A DNA stretch of 64,000 nucleotides from the NCBI GenBank assembly GCA_965644315.1, contig CBFFRQ010000067.1:248001-312000 (forward strand), in the 5' to 3' direction. This document shows positions 10,345-19,440 of the stretch, piece after piece. Every line of letters starts with the position of its first letter. Within the stretch, counting starts at the first letter, position 1. This DNA is from Caecitellus pseudoparvulus. Taxonomy: Eukaryota; Bigyra: Bicosoecida. The position numbers were made by a program, and so were the translations under genes. The notes beneath the pieces were generated by a model. It ran no database searches. It saw only the letters and a program-made list of their open reading frames with translations, and was not told where the DNA came from.

Positions 10345-12533
10345 ATGAAGGCTGTAGCGCTGGCCACTGCTACGTTGTGTACTGCTCTGCTGTGTGGTTT
10401 CTTCTTCGTGTCGCGGTGGGCGTTGGAAACTGCAGGTGCGTTCCATTGCGCCGGTCGCCGCAGCAACCTCCGGCACCCCCCCACACTGCGCTCCCTTCCC
10501 CGCCGCGCACGACAGCTGGCCTTCCAGGGGGCCCCCACTTGCCGTATGAACGAGGGAACTCGACGTTTGCAGGGGAATCTCTGGATGATGCGTCTCTCGC
10601 TTCGTTGCAGACGCCCATCGCATCGGTGGGTGTTTCAGCCTCTGGCTCTCTGCACGCTTTGCCCGCGATGGCTCGCCTGGGAGCGCTGCAGCAGCGCCAG
10701 AGCACGCCACTCCCGCGCTGCTTCTCAGGGGAGTCTGTACTGGGGTTTAGGTCTGTGGGCAGACCTTTCCGCCTGTACCATGGCGTTCGGCACGGGCATC
10801 AGCATTTGGCTGGGCGTCGTGGCGTGGACTCTGCCGCCGGGCTGGAGCTGGACCGTGCCCTTCCTCCTCCTGCCCTTCCTCAGCAGCACAATCCGAAGTT
10901 TCACAGGCATCACCCTCGGCATCGCGTGGTCTTCGCCTTTTGCTCTGACGATCACCACTGTCATCGCCCAGGCCGTGCACGTGAGTCGAGTGCTCATTTG
11001 GTGCACAGCATGCAGTCCACTAAATGTGACCCCACACGATTGCGTTCTGTGCAGATTCCCATAGTTGTGACTTGGGCGATGCATCTTCGTGCTGCTGTGT
11101 TCCACCTCCTCCACGGGCCCGTTATGTTTGGCATTCTGTACAACTTCGCGTCCGTCATCCTGGGTGTCGTGCTTCTGTACGCTGTGGCTCCGCTTTTCGA
11201 CACGACGAACGTGCTGCTGCGGACGCTGTTCCGTATCATCGTGTGGCCCGTTGCCGTTGAAACTGTGCTGGCAGTCCTGCGCTTCCTGTTCAAGTCTCGC
11301 CTGGCGTCCACGACTCCAATGCGCGTGCTGCCGTGGCTTGCGTTGCCAGTGTTGTCCCTGGGCGCAGCACTGGGACGCCTGTTTGTGACAGCCACCGAGT
11401 CCATCACCATCACCATCATCGTCTCCGTGGCTATTTCTGTGATTGAGATGACCATGCGCATCAGCATGCCGCAGCGCGACGCAGCGTACGAGGCCCTGTG
11501 GCGCGCCCTGCCCTGCACGCGCAACAGGCAGCAACTGCCACTGCCAGAGCAGCGGAGGGTGGCACGGCGCATGAACAGCTCCTTCTACAGCTTCCTGCTT
11601 CTAGACACCATGTGCGAGGACGTCGCCATCCTCGTCATGATCCCCCTCGTGGCGCTGTGGCGCATTCCCTCCAGCCAGGGCGGGCCGCCACTGGGCCTGC
11701 CCACCATCATCGCGCGTGTGGCCATCCAGCTGCTGCTGGAGTTCGGCACGGATGTCTTTCCCTACGTCCTGTACTGGCTGCTGCACACGGTGTGGGGCGA
11801 GCGGACTGGGTATGTGCCAGTGCCCGCTTCCCTCGTGCACGTAGGCGCGCTGGAGGATGGCGTGCCGAGGAAAGCCCCTCCCAAGGCAGGCGCCTCTCTG
11901 TCCACCCTGGCGCCAGCACTGGTGGACGACAGCGATGCTGGTCCAGCCACCACGCCCCTCGCTGCTGGCAACCCCCTGGCTGAGGACTCGGGCAGCCTTT
12001 CACACCGGTCCTCGCCCAGCACACCACAAGCTTCAGCGTCCCCCATGGCCAGCGCTGCGGCTGACAGGGCCCTAGGGGCGTGTTCCTGGACAGGCTTCGA
12101 CCGCGACCCAGCCCGGACCTGCGTGCTGTGCAATGCCTGCTGCCCGCCCTATGCTGGGCCAGCAGCGGAGCAGTACGTCGCCACTGTACGGTCTGCACAT
12201 GCCGTGCAGTTGGCAGATGAGGACAACCACATCTGGGAGCCGGTGAAGCCTCAAGCCGTGCATGCCGCCATGGCGCAGTGCCTGCCTCAAGGCGCAGCCC
12301 CCAGCTTGGGGTGGCAGTTCACGCTGCTGTTCCAGGCGGAGCAGCTGGCCACTCGCTTGCTGCACGCCTTTGCCTTCCTGCCCAGCTGGTGGGCGCTGCA
12401 CTTCATCACAGTGGGGGCTGTCATGGTCACCTTTGCCATCACAGACCGCTTCGCCCCTGCCCGGTACTGCCCCTTTGACGACGGCAGCGGGGGCTGGTAC
12501 TACGACGCGTGCGGTGTGCGGGAGCAAGCTTGA
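10345..12533 (+). CDS. multi-exon polytopic membrane protein, function unknown
   Basis: The model is four exons: 10345-10435, 10516-10625, 10729-10980 and 11055-12533, giving 643 residues. The last intron (10981-11054, GTGAGT...GTGCAG) is very clear because hydrophobic coding sequence changes frame exactly across it. The first (GTGCGT...GACAG) and second (GTGGGT...TCTCAG) also restore the frame but are less certain. The protein starts with a signal/anchor segment (MKAVALATATLCTALLCGFF) and has about eight or nine hydrophobic helices up to about 11810. A Ser/Ala/Pro-rich loop of about 100 residues follows, then a Cys cluster (CVLCNACCPP), one last membrane helix and a short tail. I do not recognise the family. 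It sits directly downstream of another orphan membrane protein on the same strand, but no sequence similarity between the two is obvious. Confidence 0.65.
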
Positions 12534-12546
12534 AGATGGCCGGCTT

Positions 12547-12709
12547 CGCCACTGTGCCCATACTTGCAGGGGTTTGCACAGCCCTGCAGTGATTTCTAGT
12601 GTGTCCTTTAGTGTGCGTTGTTTACAAGGGGGGCGAACTTGTCAGAAGTAGCTCGTGTCGCGCTTGGGTATCAATGCACGAGTCCAGTCCAGCCGCACTT
12701 GCCAAGCGG
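12547..12709. repeat. segmental duplicate of the NADH dehydrogenase 3' region (copy A)
   Basis: This segment matches 19271-19440 in the same orientation. Long blocks are shared: CGCCACTGTGCCCA-ACTTGC, TTGCACAGCC-TGC, TAGCTCGTGTCGCG, and CGAGTCCAGTCCAGC. The match covers the last codons of the NADH dehydrogenase gene and about 95 bases of its 3' flank. The intact gene is in the copy B region, so this copy is the derived fragment. Confidence 0.8.
12642..12701 (-). pseudogene. relic of a type II NADH dehydrogenase C-terminus
   Basis: On the minus strand this encodes 19 codons plus a stop that align without gaps to the end of the intact enzyme at 19367. The fragment reads QVRLDWTRALIPKRDTSYF; the intact enzyme reads QVPLDWTRTLLFGRDTSYF. 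Some codons differ synonymously (CGT/CGC, TAC/TAT). Sequence further upstream on the minus strand no longer resembles the enzyme. The simplest reading is a truncated duplicate. It could also be a terminal exon of some other transcript, since the frame is intact. Confidence 0.65.
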
Positions 12710-12798
12710 CCGGTGGGAAGAGGCTGAGGGAGGAGGATGAAGGGCCCATTGCAAGTGGCTGCTTTTCTGCATCTACGAGACCAACGTCCTCCGCCCCT

Positions 12799-14591
12799 TC
12801 AAACGAAAAACTCCGCAGGCTCGGCAGCACTGACACACCATGGCACGGCTGGAAGGGAACCAGCGGCATCGGGGCGCACAGCCAAGGTGGGCACTGCGCC
12901 CCGTTTGCGGTATCGCATGCCGCCACTCTCAGCGGCACTGGTAAAGGCGATGGATGCGTCGTACGCAGGTCCGTGCATCTGGACCATGGCTCGAGTTGCG
13001 CCCTCGGATGTCAGCGCCTTGCCCAAGTGAAGCACCGGCATGGCGAGCACGCCAAGCTCCGCAGAAACAGCTGCAAACTCGCTGTCCAGGCCAGCACTCA
13101 TCGCCTCACGCGTCACGTGTTCGGCCGTGTCAGGCACAAACGGACACTCGGGCCAGGTGTGGGTGCCAAGCACATCAGCCAACACGACGCTGCCCAGACA
13201 CACGTCAGCCGGCAAGGTTGCCCTGCCCTGCATGGGCCTGATGTCATGTGAGCTGGCAGGTGCGTCTGAATGACGTGCAGGGTGGTGCTTTGCCCACTTG
13301 GCCAGCTTCTTTGCGAAGAGGTAGCATTCCACAGTTTGGGCGCCTCTGCGACGCAGGTGGACGGGCAGTGCACCTGGCAAGGAGAAATCACCAGCAACCG
13401 CCACGGGCAGCACTGGAACGAGGCTTCCCGTGACAGAGCGGTTCCACAGCAAGGGAAGGGATGTGTGGGCAGTGGCCGGTGCTTCATCTGGGGTGTCCAC
13501 CCACTCTGGCGCGACGATGTGTCCTTCCGAGCTGCTGAGCAAGTTTGGCCCCTGCGAAACACCCTTTTGCTCCGCAAGCGCCGTCCATGCCTCGAAAGAG
13601 GAGCTGCCCTGGGTGGGGAGACTGGAGCTTGCAGCCACTGTGCTGATGCCCTGGGAACGCACTTGCAGGGGCGGGAAGCCAGGACTGCCGACCAAGGCGC
13701 TGGCTGGCACTGCGAACAGGCGGCGGAAGGGCAGCTGCCACCAGGGAGTCAAGTCCAGCTTTAAGCTATGCAGCTGGACGCGACTTGATGGGAGTTCATG
13801 CGTGTCAGGTGCCAGTTCGCTCTGTGTCCCTGCTGTCCAGGCGTTGGACACCACCGCGGGCGGCACAGGGCAGAAGAGTGTGCACTCGCTGCCCACCGCA
13901 TCTGCCTGGCGATCTTGCGAGCTGCCCAGGTGGAAGTACTGCAGTCGGGCACGCCGTTCGCGCGCACAGAGCCACTGGAATGGGGTGGCTTGCACAGCGT
14001 GGGCAGCCACAGCTGTCGCGTGCAGAACCTGAATCGAGCGGGTGATCTGCTCCGAAGGCCCTTGCCGTGTGACCTGCTGCTCGGCAGAGTAGCTGCTGAC
14101 TGTAGGCGGGGAGAGCGAGACAGAGGCAAAGTGCATAGGTTCACTCTGGCAATGGCACATCTTCCACAACACGCAGTGTACCTGCAGGAAGCTCTGCCGT
14201 TCGGGCGATGCGCTCAGCGATGGCAGCGCCAGTGACAGCGGGAAAGCTTTGCTGCAAGGATGAGTGCATAACACAAGAAGCTATTGAGGAAGGCTAACTC
14301 GCCCTCCAGGCCGTTCTCAGTCTCGAAGTGTAGAGAAGTATCTAGCGCCTCACACACCCGATCGACAAGCTGAAGGGGCGGCCTTGCCTTCCACAGTGTT
14401 GGAAGTGGGTTACATGACGGGGAAAATAGGGGAGTCTGAGTGGAAGCCCAAGCGATCAAGCCTGATGCTGGATTGGGCGACAGCCGGGTCTGAGCAAGTT
14501 TGAGGTTCAGATGCGCTTCGAGAAAGCCACTGGAACGAAGTGCAGCAGAAGTGAGATCAGGGCACATTACCGACGCCATGGACATTTTCAT
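12799..14591 (-). CDS. unrecognised multi-exon protein
   Basis: The main exon is about 14099 down to 12799. The upstream structure is only partly clear. An intron at 14100-14181 (GTACAC...CTACAG, phase 1) joins a segment containing FPAVTGAAIAERIARTAEL to the main exon. A further 5' exon probably starts at the ATG at 14591 (MKMSMAS). Introns near 14490-14570 and 14250-14360 are likely, but their borders are ambiguous. The product is roughly 500-550 residues, soluble, Ala/Ser/Pro-rich, with no motif I can name. Its last part reads as a folded domain with many hydrophobic stretches (for example VCLGSVVLADVLGTHTWPEC). It starts about 200 bases from the oppositely oriented Sel1 gene, so the two may share a promoter region. 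Coding is likely and the function is unknown. Confidence 0.5.
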
Positions 14592-14791
14592 GGCGGCGAG
14601 CAGCACACTAAGGTTTGATCTGTGAATGTTTTGAGCTGTGTTGAGCGTGCAGCGAGCAGCACTGGCGGCTTGCGTGGCTGGTGCAAAGCAGCGGAAATTG
14701 GTGCGGGCAACGCAAGTTGTGACAAGTGCTGCCCACAACGCAAGCGGCGCCCCTATGCTCCTCCATGCCCACAGACAACTGATTTGACGTC

Positions 14792-17700
14792 ATGTCTGCT
14801 TCTGGTATAGGTGGGTCGGTCACAGGTATCGGTCCCGTGGATGCGTTGATCGATGTGGCTCGAGGGCCGTGTGTGGACAGCGTGGCTGTGCGAGGCGAAG
14901 TTGCAGAAGCTCTGTTGGGCCTGGCTGGCGCAGTGGGGGAAGCCATGCCCGGGACGGGGCAGTGGCTGGGTGTGGAGGGACAGCTGGAGGTACTGGGGCG
15001 TATTGAGGCCGGGTTAGTGCGGGTGCTGGAGGAAGAGAGGGGCAAGGTGCATGCTCGAGCTGAGCGAGGCTTGAAGCGGCTGTGCTGGTGTGTGCAGGTG
15101 GCACAGGGTGCGTTGCAAGACATGGTGCGGGGGACACTGGTGCGAGATGAGTGGGTGGATGGTGTGCGGTTGGACCGTGTGTACGGGAGCATTGTGGGTG
15201 CGTGGCGTCGGGTGAGCTTCTGGCTGGAGAAGTGCGATGCTCCTGAGGCTGTGCTGCGTGGGGTGGCAGCTTGGGTGCCGCGGCATGTGCGGGGTGTGTG
15301 TGGCGAGGGTAGTGCGCGAGATGCAAGAGGAGCGGAGGTGGGGACGGGTGTGGATGCTGCTCAGGCCATGCTGACCGCCGCTTCTGAGCGGCTGAGTGAG
15401 AGCGGTGAAGACGAATTGGCAAGTGCAGTGGGTGATGTGGCAGGAATGGCAGAGGCTCTGGGCAAGCTTGGGAGTCTTGGTGTGCCGGAGGTGGAGGTGG
15501 TGGAGGGCGATGGCGTGGGAGCGAGTGTGGAAGTGGGTTTGAGTGGCGGTGGGCGTGCGTTCCTGCGGGCCGATGGTGGGGGCATGGTGTTGGAGTGGCG
15601 GAGTGAGTTCAAGATGCCGGTGTGGATGGGGGAAGGAGATGAGGGTGAGTGGGCGGCAAAGTGCCGGAATGAGGTGAATGATGCTGTGTCTGGGCTGTTG
15701 CTGGGTCAACGATTGAATGCGTGGGCAGAGGGTGAAGGTTGTGCGCCACCTGTTCAGGCGTTGCGGGGTGTGGCTGTTCGTGTGGAACAGAGCCATGGGA
15801 GTGGCGCTGATCCACTGGGAGCGTGGACATGCCTTGTGTTGCAGGTGACTGTGGATGCGGGCGTGGCAGTGGCTGACGTGGTCAGCGATGAGGCTTGGGA
15901 GGATGTGGAGGGTGATGTGAAGGCTGTTGTGGCACGGAAGTGTTTGGGCGTGCTGAGCGCCTGTGAGGAGTCAGGGGCTGGATGTGCTGGAGGTGGCGTT
16001 CTGGGGGCACTGGTTGTGGAGGGGGGCTGTGAGATGGGCGGAGGGCTTGTTGGCGTGGCAGGGGATGTGTTGCAGGGCGTGGCATCAGTGCGGTTGTGTG
16101 CTGGGATCGTGGGGCTGGTGGTGGGTGAGGCGGGGCGTGGGGAGTGGCGTGATGCACTGAGGAATGTGTTGGGCCTGGAGTGCAGAGGCGGGGCTGATGG
16201 TGGTGATGGCGGCTTTGATGGCGAGTTTGCTAAAAGTGGTGAAGGGGGTGTTTGGAGCAGCAGTATTGATGTGGGCGGGAGCCATGGCCTGGTGTGTGCG
16301 GCCCAGCACTTGGGGAGTGAGTGTGATGACGGTGTTGGAAGGGCTCGGGGTGAGGTGGGCGACTGTGGGATGGTGCGAGTATGGAATGCTGTGGGTGGTG
16401 GTCGGAGGGATGCGCAGGAATTGTGGGATGGAATGCGTATGTGGCGTGTCGATGTCAAGGTGAGAGGAGATGTTCAGAAGGCAGGAAGGTGCAGTGGATT
16501 GGTTGATGTGGTAGGGAAAGTGGGGCGACTGTTTGGGCAGGGGAGTGATAGGAGTGGTTGTGTTGGGGTGTGGAGAAGCGTGGTGGGCGGAGGTGATGTT
16601 GTGTCGAAAGTAGCTGCACACATGAAAGATGTGGCTGGGGTTGATGATGGGGCATGGTGTGGGAAGGATGTGGACGTTCACAGTTTACGTCGAACAGCAG
16701 AGGCAGGTGATGCTTGTGATTGTTGGGAGTTTGGCCTGATGTATGAGAACGGTACAGGTGTAGAGAAGAACAAGGCTAAGGCTGTGCGGTGGTACAGGGC
16801 GGCGGCGGAGCAGGGGCACGCGGAAGGGCAGTACAGCCTTGGTTTGATGTACGAGACCGGCAGGGGTGTGGAGAAGGATGAGGCTGAGGCTGTGCGGTGG
16901 TACAAGGCGGCGGCGGAGCAAGGACATGCGGAGGGGCAGTACAACCTTGGTACGATGTATGACAACGGTAGGGGTGTGGCGAAGAATGAGGCTGAGGCTG
17001 TGCGGTGGTACAAGGCGGCGGCGGAGCAAGGACATGCGGAGGGGCAGTACAACCTTGGATTGATGTACGAGACCGGCAGGGGTGTGGGGAAGGATGAGGC
17101 TGGGGCTGTGCGGTGGTACAAGGCGGCGGCAGAGCAGGGACATGCGGGGGGGCAGAACAACCTTGGTCGTATGTACTCGCATGGCAGGGGTGTGGCGAAG
17201 GACGAGGCTAAGGCTGTGCAGTGGTACAGGGCGGCGGCGGAGCAGGGACATGCGGGGGGGCAGAACAGCCTTGGTACGATGTACGCAAACGGCAGGGGTG
17301 TGGCGAAGGATGAAGTTGAGGCTGTGCGGTGGTACAGGGCGGCGGCGGAGCAGGGACATGCGGGGGGGCAGAACAACCTTGGTACGATGTACGAGACCGG
17401 CAGGGGTGTGGGCAAGGACGCGGCTGAGGCTGTGCGGTGGTACAGGGCGGCGGCGGAGCAGGGGCACGCGGAAGGGCAGTACAGCCTTGGTTTGATGTAC
17501 GAGACCGGCAGGGGTGTGGAGAAGGACGCGGCTGAGGCTGTGCGGTGGTACAAGGCGGCGGCGGAGCAAGGACATGCGGAGGGGCAGTACAACCTTGGTA
17601 CGATGTACGCAAACGGCAGGGGTGTGGCGAAGGATGAGGCTGAGGCTGTGCGGTGGTACAGGGCGGCGGCGGAGCAAGGACATGCGCTGGGGCAATTCAA

Positions 17701-17944
17701 CCTTGGATGGATGTACGTGACCGGCAGGGGTGTGGAGAAGGATGATGCTGAGGCTGTGCGGTGGTACAGGGCGGCGGCGGAGCAGGGACATGCGAGGGGG
17801 CAGAACAGCCTTGGTTGGATGTACGCAAACGGCAGGGGTGTGGCGAAAGATGAGGCTGAGGCCGTGCGGTGGTACAGGGCGGCGGCGGAGCAGGGGAATA
17901 CCTTAGCGATTTCAGAGCTCAGGCGCAAGGGACTGTGGCCTTGA
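14792..17944 (+). CDS. novel N-terminal region plus Sel1-repeat protein
   Basis: A single open frame of 1,050 residues begins at an ATG at 14792. Residues 1 to about 640 match no family I recognise. Landmarks are YGSIVGAWRRV (about residue 130), DEAWEDVEGDVK (about 365) and long Gly/Val-rich stretches. Residues about 643-1040 are eleven Sel1-like (TPR-related) repeats of 36 residues with the pattern LG-MY-GRGV-KD-AEAV-WY--AAEQGHA. Sel1 repeats form alpha-solenoids used as scaffolds, for example in ER-associated degradation or signalling. The protein ends SELRRKGLWP, a usual Sel1 cap. The N-terminal region resembles that of the gene at 59078-61375, which has different repeats. Codons in the N-terminal part are G/T-rich compared with most neighbours. 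There is no signal peptide or membrane segment. Scaffold function is inferred only from the repeats. Confidence 0.85.
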   Translation: MSASGIGGSVTGIGPVDALIDVARGPCVDSVAVRGEVAEALLGLAGAVGEAMPGTGQWLGVEGQLEVLGRIEAGLVRVLEEERGKVHARAERGLKRLCWCVQVAQGALQDMVRGTLVRDEWVDGVRLDRVYGSIVGAWRRVSFWLEKCDAPEAVLRGVAAWVPRHVRGVCGEGSARDARGAEVGTGVDAAQAMLTAASERLSESGEDELASAVGDVAGMAEALGKLGSLGVPEVEVVEGDGVGASVEVGLSGGGRAFLRADGGGMVLEWRSEFKMPVWMGEGDEGEWAAKCRNEVNDAVSGLLLGQRLNAWAEGEGCAPPVQALRGVAVRVEQSHGSGADPLGAWTCLVLQVTVDAGVAVADVVSDEAWEDVEGDVKAVVARKCLGVLSACEESGAGCAGGGVLGALVVEGGCEMGGGLVGVAGDVLQGVASVRLCAGIVGLVVGEAGRGEWRDALRNVLGLECRGGADGGDGGFDGEFAKSGEGGVWSSSIDVGGSHGLVCAAQHLGSECDDGVGRARGEVGDCGMVRVWNAVGGGRRDAQELWDGMRMWRVDVKVRGDVQKAGRCSGLVDVVGKVGRLFGQGSDRSGCVGVWRSVVGGGDVVSKVAAHMKDVAGVDDGAWCGKDVDVHSLRRTAEAGDACDCWEFGLMYENGTGVEKNKAKAVRWYRAAAEQGHAEGQYSLGLMYETGRGVEKDEAEAVRWYKAAAEQGHAEGQYNLGTMYDNGRGVAKNEAEAVRWYKAAAEQGHAEGQYNLGLMYETGRGVGKDEAGAVRWYKAAAEQGHAGGQNNLGRMYSHGRGVAKDEAKAVQWYRAAAEQGHAGGQNSLGTMYANGRGVAKDEVEAVRWYRAAAEQGHAGGQNNLGTMYETGRGVGKDAAEAVRWYRAAAEQGHAEGQYSLGLMYETGRGVEKDAAEAVRWYKAAAEQGHAEGQYNLGTMYANGRGVAKDEAEAVRWYRAAAEQGHALGQFNLGWMYVTGRGVEKDDAEAVRWYRAAAEQGHARGQNSLGWMYANGRGVAKDEAEAVRWYRAAAEQGNTLAISELRRKGLWP
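16719..17911 (+). repeat. eleven 108-base tandem units encoding Sel1 repeats
   Basis: There are eleven consecutive in-frame units of 108 bases (36 codons). The nucleotide sequence is close to identical between several units, which points to recent unequal exchange or conversion. A block around 16787-16877 recurs about 648 bases (six units) downstream with only scattered differences, so the array also has a higher-order period. On the opposite strand the same bases give long open frames that are only shadows. Confidence 0.9.
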
Positions 17945-18017
17945 TCACGGCAGTCGGTGGACTGATTCTTTGTAGCTTGTGCTGTCCAGCATTGCCCTGA
18001 CGACTCACCTTGGTACC

Positions 18018-18023
18018 AATAAA
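18018..18023 (+). promoter_or_regulatory. possible poly(A) signal of the Sel1 gene
   Basis: AATAAA lies about 75 bases past the stop codon of the Sel1 gene on the same strand. Whether this organism uses the canonical hexamer is not known from the window, so this is tentative. Confidence 0.3.
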
Positions 18024-18189
18024 GCCACTTTTGTGTTCGTTTGGACGCTTCCTCTAGCTTTGTGTGCTCGTGTTCCCCTTTGGAGGCTCTCACACTGTTG
18101 CAGTCGTACTGCGAATAGCACATATCGTGTCTTGGAATCGCCTCCCCGATGGCATTGCCGCCACGGTGCATCGCATCAGGATTCACATG

Positions 18190-19190
18190 TCGTCATGGCC
18201 ACAAGATATACTCTGCATGCGCCCTTCGAGGAACCTTGGTAGGATCCTGTCTGCTTTGCTGTCTGGATCAGGACCTGGAGCTGCATCGGAAGCACCTCCA
18301 GCTATGAATCCAGATCGCTCCACTCTCCGAAGTTCCGCCTCGCCCTCGACCTTCCCAATCATGCTTCACACACAGAGCAGACCCCGTACCTTCACCTTCT
18401 CCGTGGCATGAGATCAAGGCCATCATCTGCCCTGCACTCGTGAATCCATGCGCAGGTTTCCACTTCTGAGCAAGCATTTCCCTCGCAGCAACCCCAGACC
18501 AATGATCTTTGATAGGCCGCACCCGACCTAGACCCAAAGGCACCACAGTCTTAGGTTTGACTTTCCTAGTCTTCTTGCCTCCCGCTTTGCTTCCGGCGCT
18601 GTCACCGTGGCATGTCGATCGCAGACTTGCGAGCCCTCTCCAAGCGAACGCAATGCAGACGGTGCAACAGCCCAAGCCGCCCCGCATGCAGAATCATACT
18701 GCACCAAGACACCCTCCCGGCTTGGCCTGAGCCTGTCTAGACCGTGTTCTGCAAGGTGTGACGCGGGGCACCCGACACATCACGCACTGACGCACTCCAT
18801 AGCGACACACTTCCACACAGCATGTCGCAGCACCACCTCCAGTACGGCACCGCCGATCTTCTCCAACCGCTCGTTGTCGTGCCGTGTCATGGCGTGCCCT
18901 GGAAGGGGGCTCAAGCAGCCCAGTGTGAGGGGAGTCAGGCCCGCGTGCATGGACTGCACAGCAGCGTTGCGGCGCTGGATGAGGGACGTCGTGTACCACC
19001 CCATCTGGGCACTCTGCACAGCGCGTCACGCAGCTCAGCCGGTAAGCTGTCCATATCCAAATCCCACAGTGAATGTCTGTCATCGCAACCATCAAGCTCG
19101 GCGATGAGGGGCGGGCCCCAGTGGAGACCGGGGTGGTCCGGGACGCCGCCCTTGTGCAGGGCCCGGAAGAAGCGGTGGACGAAGGCTGCT
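18190..19190 (-). CDS. tentative multi-exon or decayed gene
   Basis: On the minus strand three stretches look coding but lie in different frames. Near 19180-19030 one reads AFVHRFFRALHKGGVPDHPG and DMDSLPAELRDALC. Near 19015-18790 another reads MGWYTTSLIQRRNAAV and ERLEKIGGAVLEVVLRH. Near 18600-18400 a third has a Lys-rich start and then RPIKDHWSGVAAREMLAQKW. A further piece, EAELRRVERSGFIAGGASD, follows at about 18330. The change of frame between the first two occurs within a few bases, with no room for a normal intron. Either the gene carries a frameshift or the exon order is not what I think. Function unknown. Both borders are approximate. Confidence 0.3.
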
Positions 19191-19270
19191 TGCAGGAGCG
19201 GGGACTACAGCATGGGGCGGGGGATGCGACTCGACGCCGCGAGACTGCCCCATTTCCCGCCTTTCCGCGC

Positions 19271-19440
19271 CGCCACTGTGCCCAGACTTGCAGTGGCTTG
19301 CACAGCCATGCTGTGAAATCCAAGTTCGTCATGTAGCATGCATTGCACTAAGGGGAGGTGCGCATTTCAGAAATAGCTCGTGTCGCGTCCGAACAGCAGT
19401 GTGCGAGTCCAGTCCAGCGGTACTTGCAGGCGGTTTCGCC
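19271..19440. repeat. segmental duplication (copy B, at the intact NADH dehydrogenase gene)
   Basis: This is the partner of 12547-12709. It includes the last codons of the intact enzyme and about 95 bases of 3' flank. The two copies are in direct orientation and about 6.7 kb apart. Confidence 0.8.

Larger units (their letters stand above)
17945..19270. other. gene-poor region with weak coding signals
   Basis: Just after the Sel1 gene there is an AATAAA. Further on, short minus-strand pieces look protein-like in different frames (see the tentative gene here), but none forms a convincing complete model. No RNA gene or mobile element was recognised. Confidence 0.4.

Noticed and set aside
9745-11064. 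A 439-codon plus-strand open frame spanning the spacer and the second membrane gene
   Set aside because: Only its last part (10729-10980) is coding, as an exon; the upstream part reads as untranslated spacer.
16719-17911. Regular repeats that could suggest a CRISPR array
   Set aside because: Units are 108 bases, contiguous and coding, with no short repeat/unique spacer structure, in a eukaryotic context.
16678-18186. A 502-codon open frame opposite the Sel1 repeats, repeating a Cys/Ala/Ser motif
   Set aside because: It is the antisense shadow of the 108-base repeats; the plus-strand frame has the recognised Sel1 pattern.
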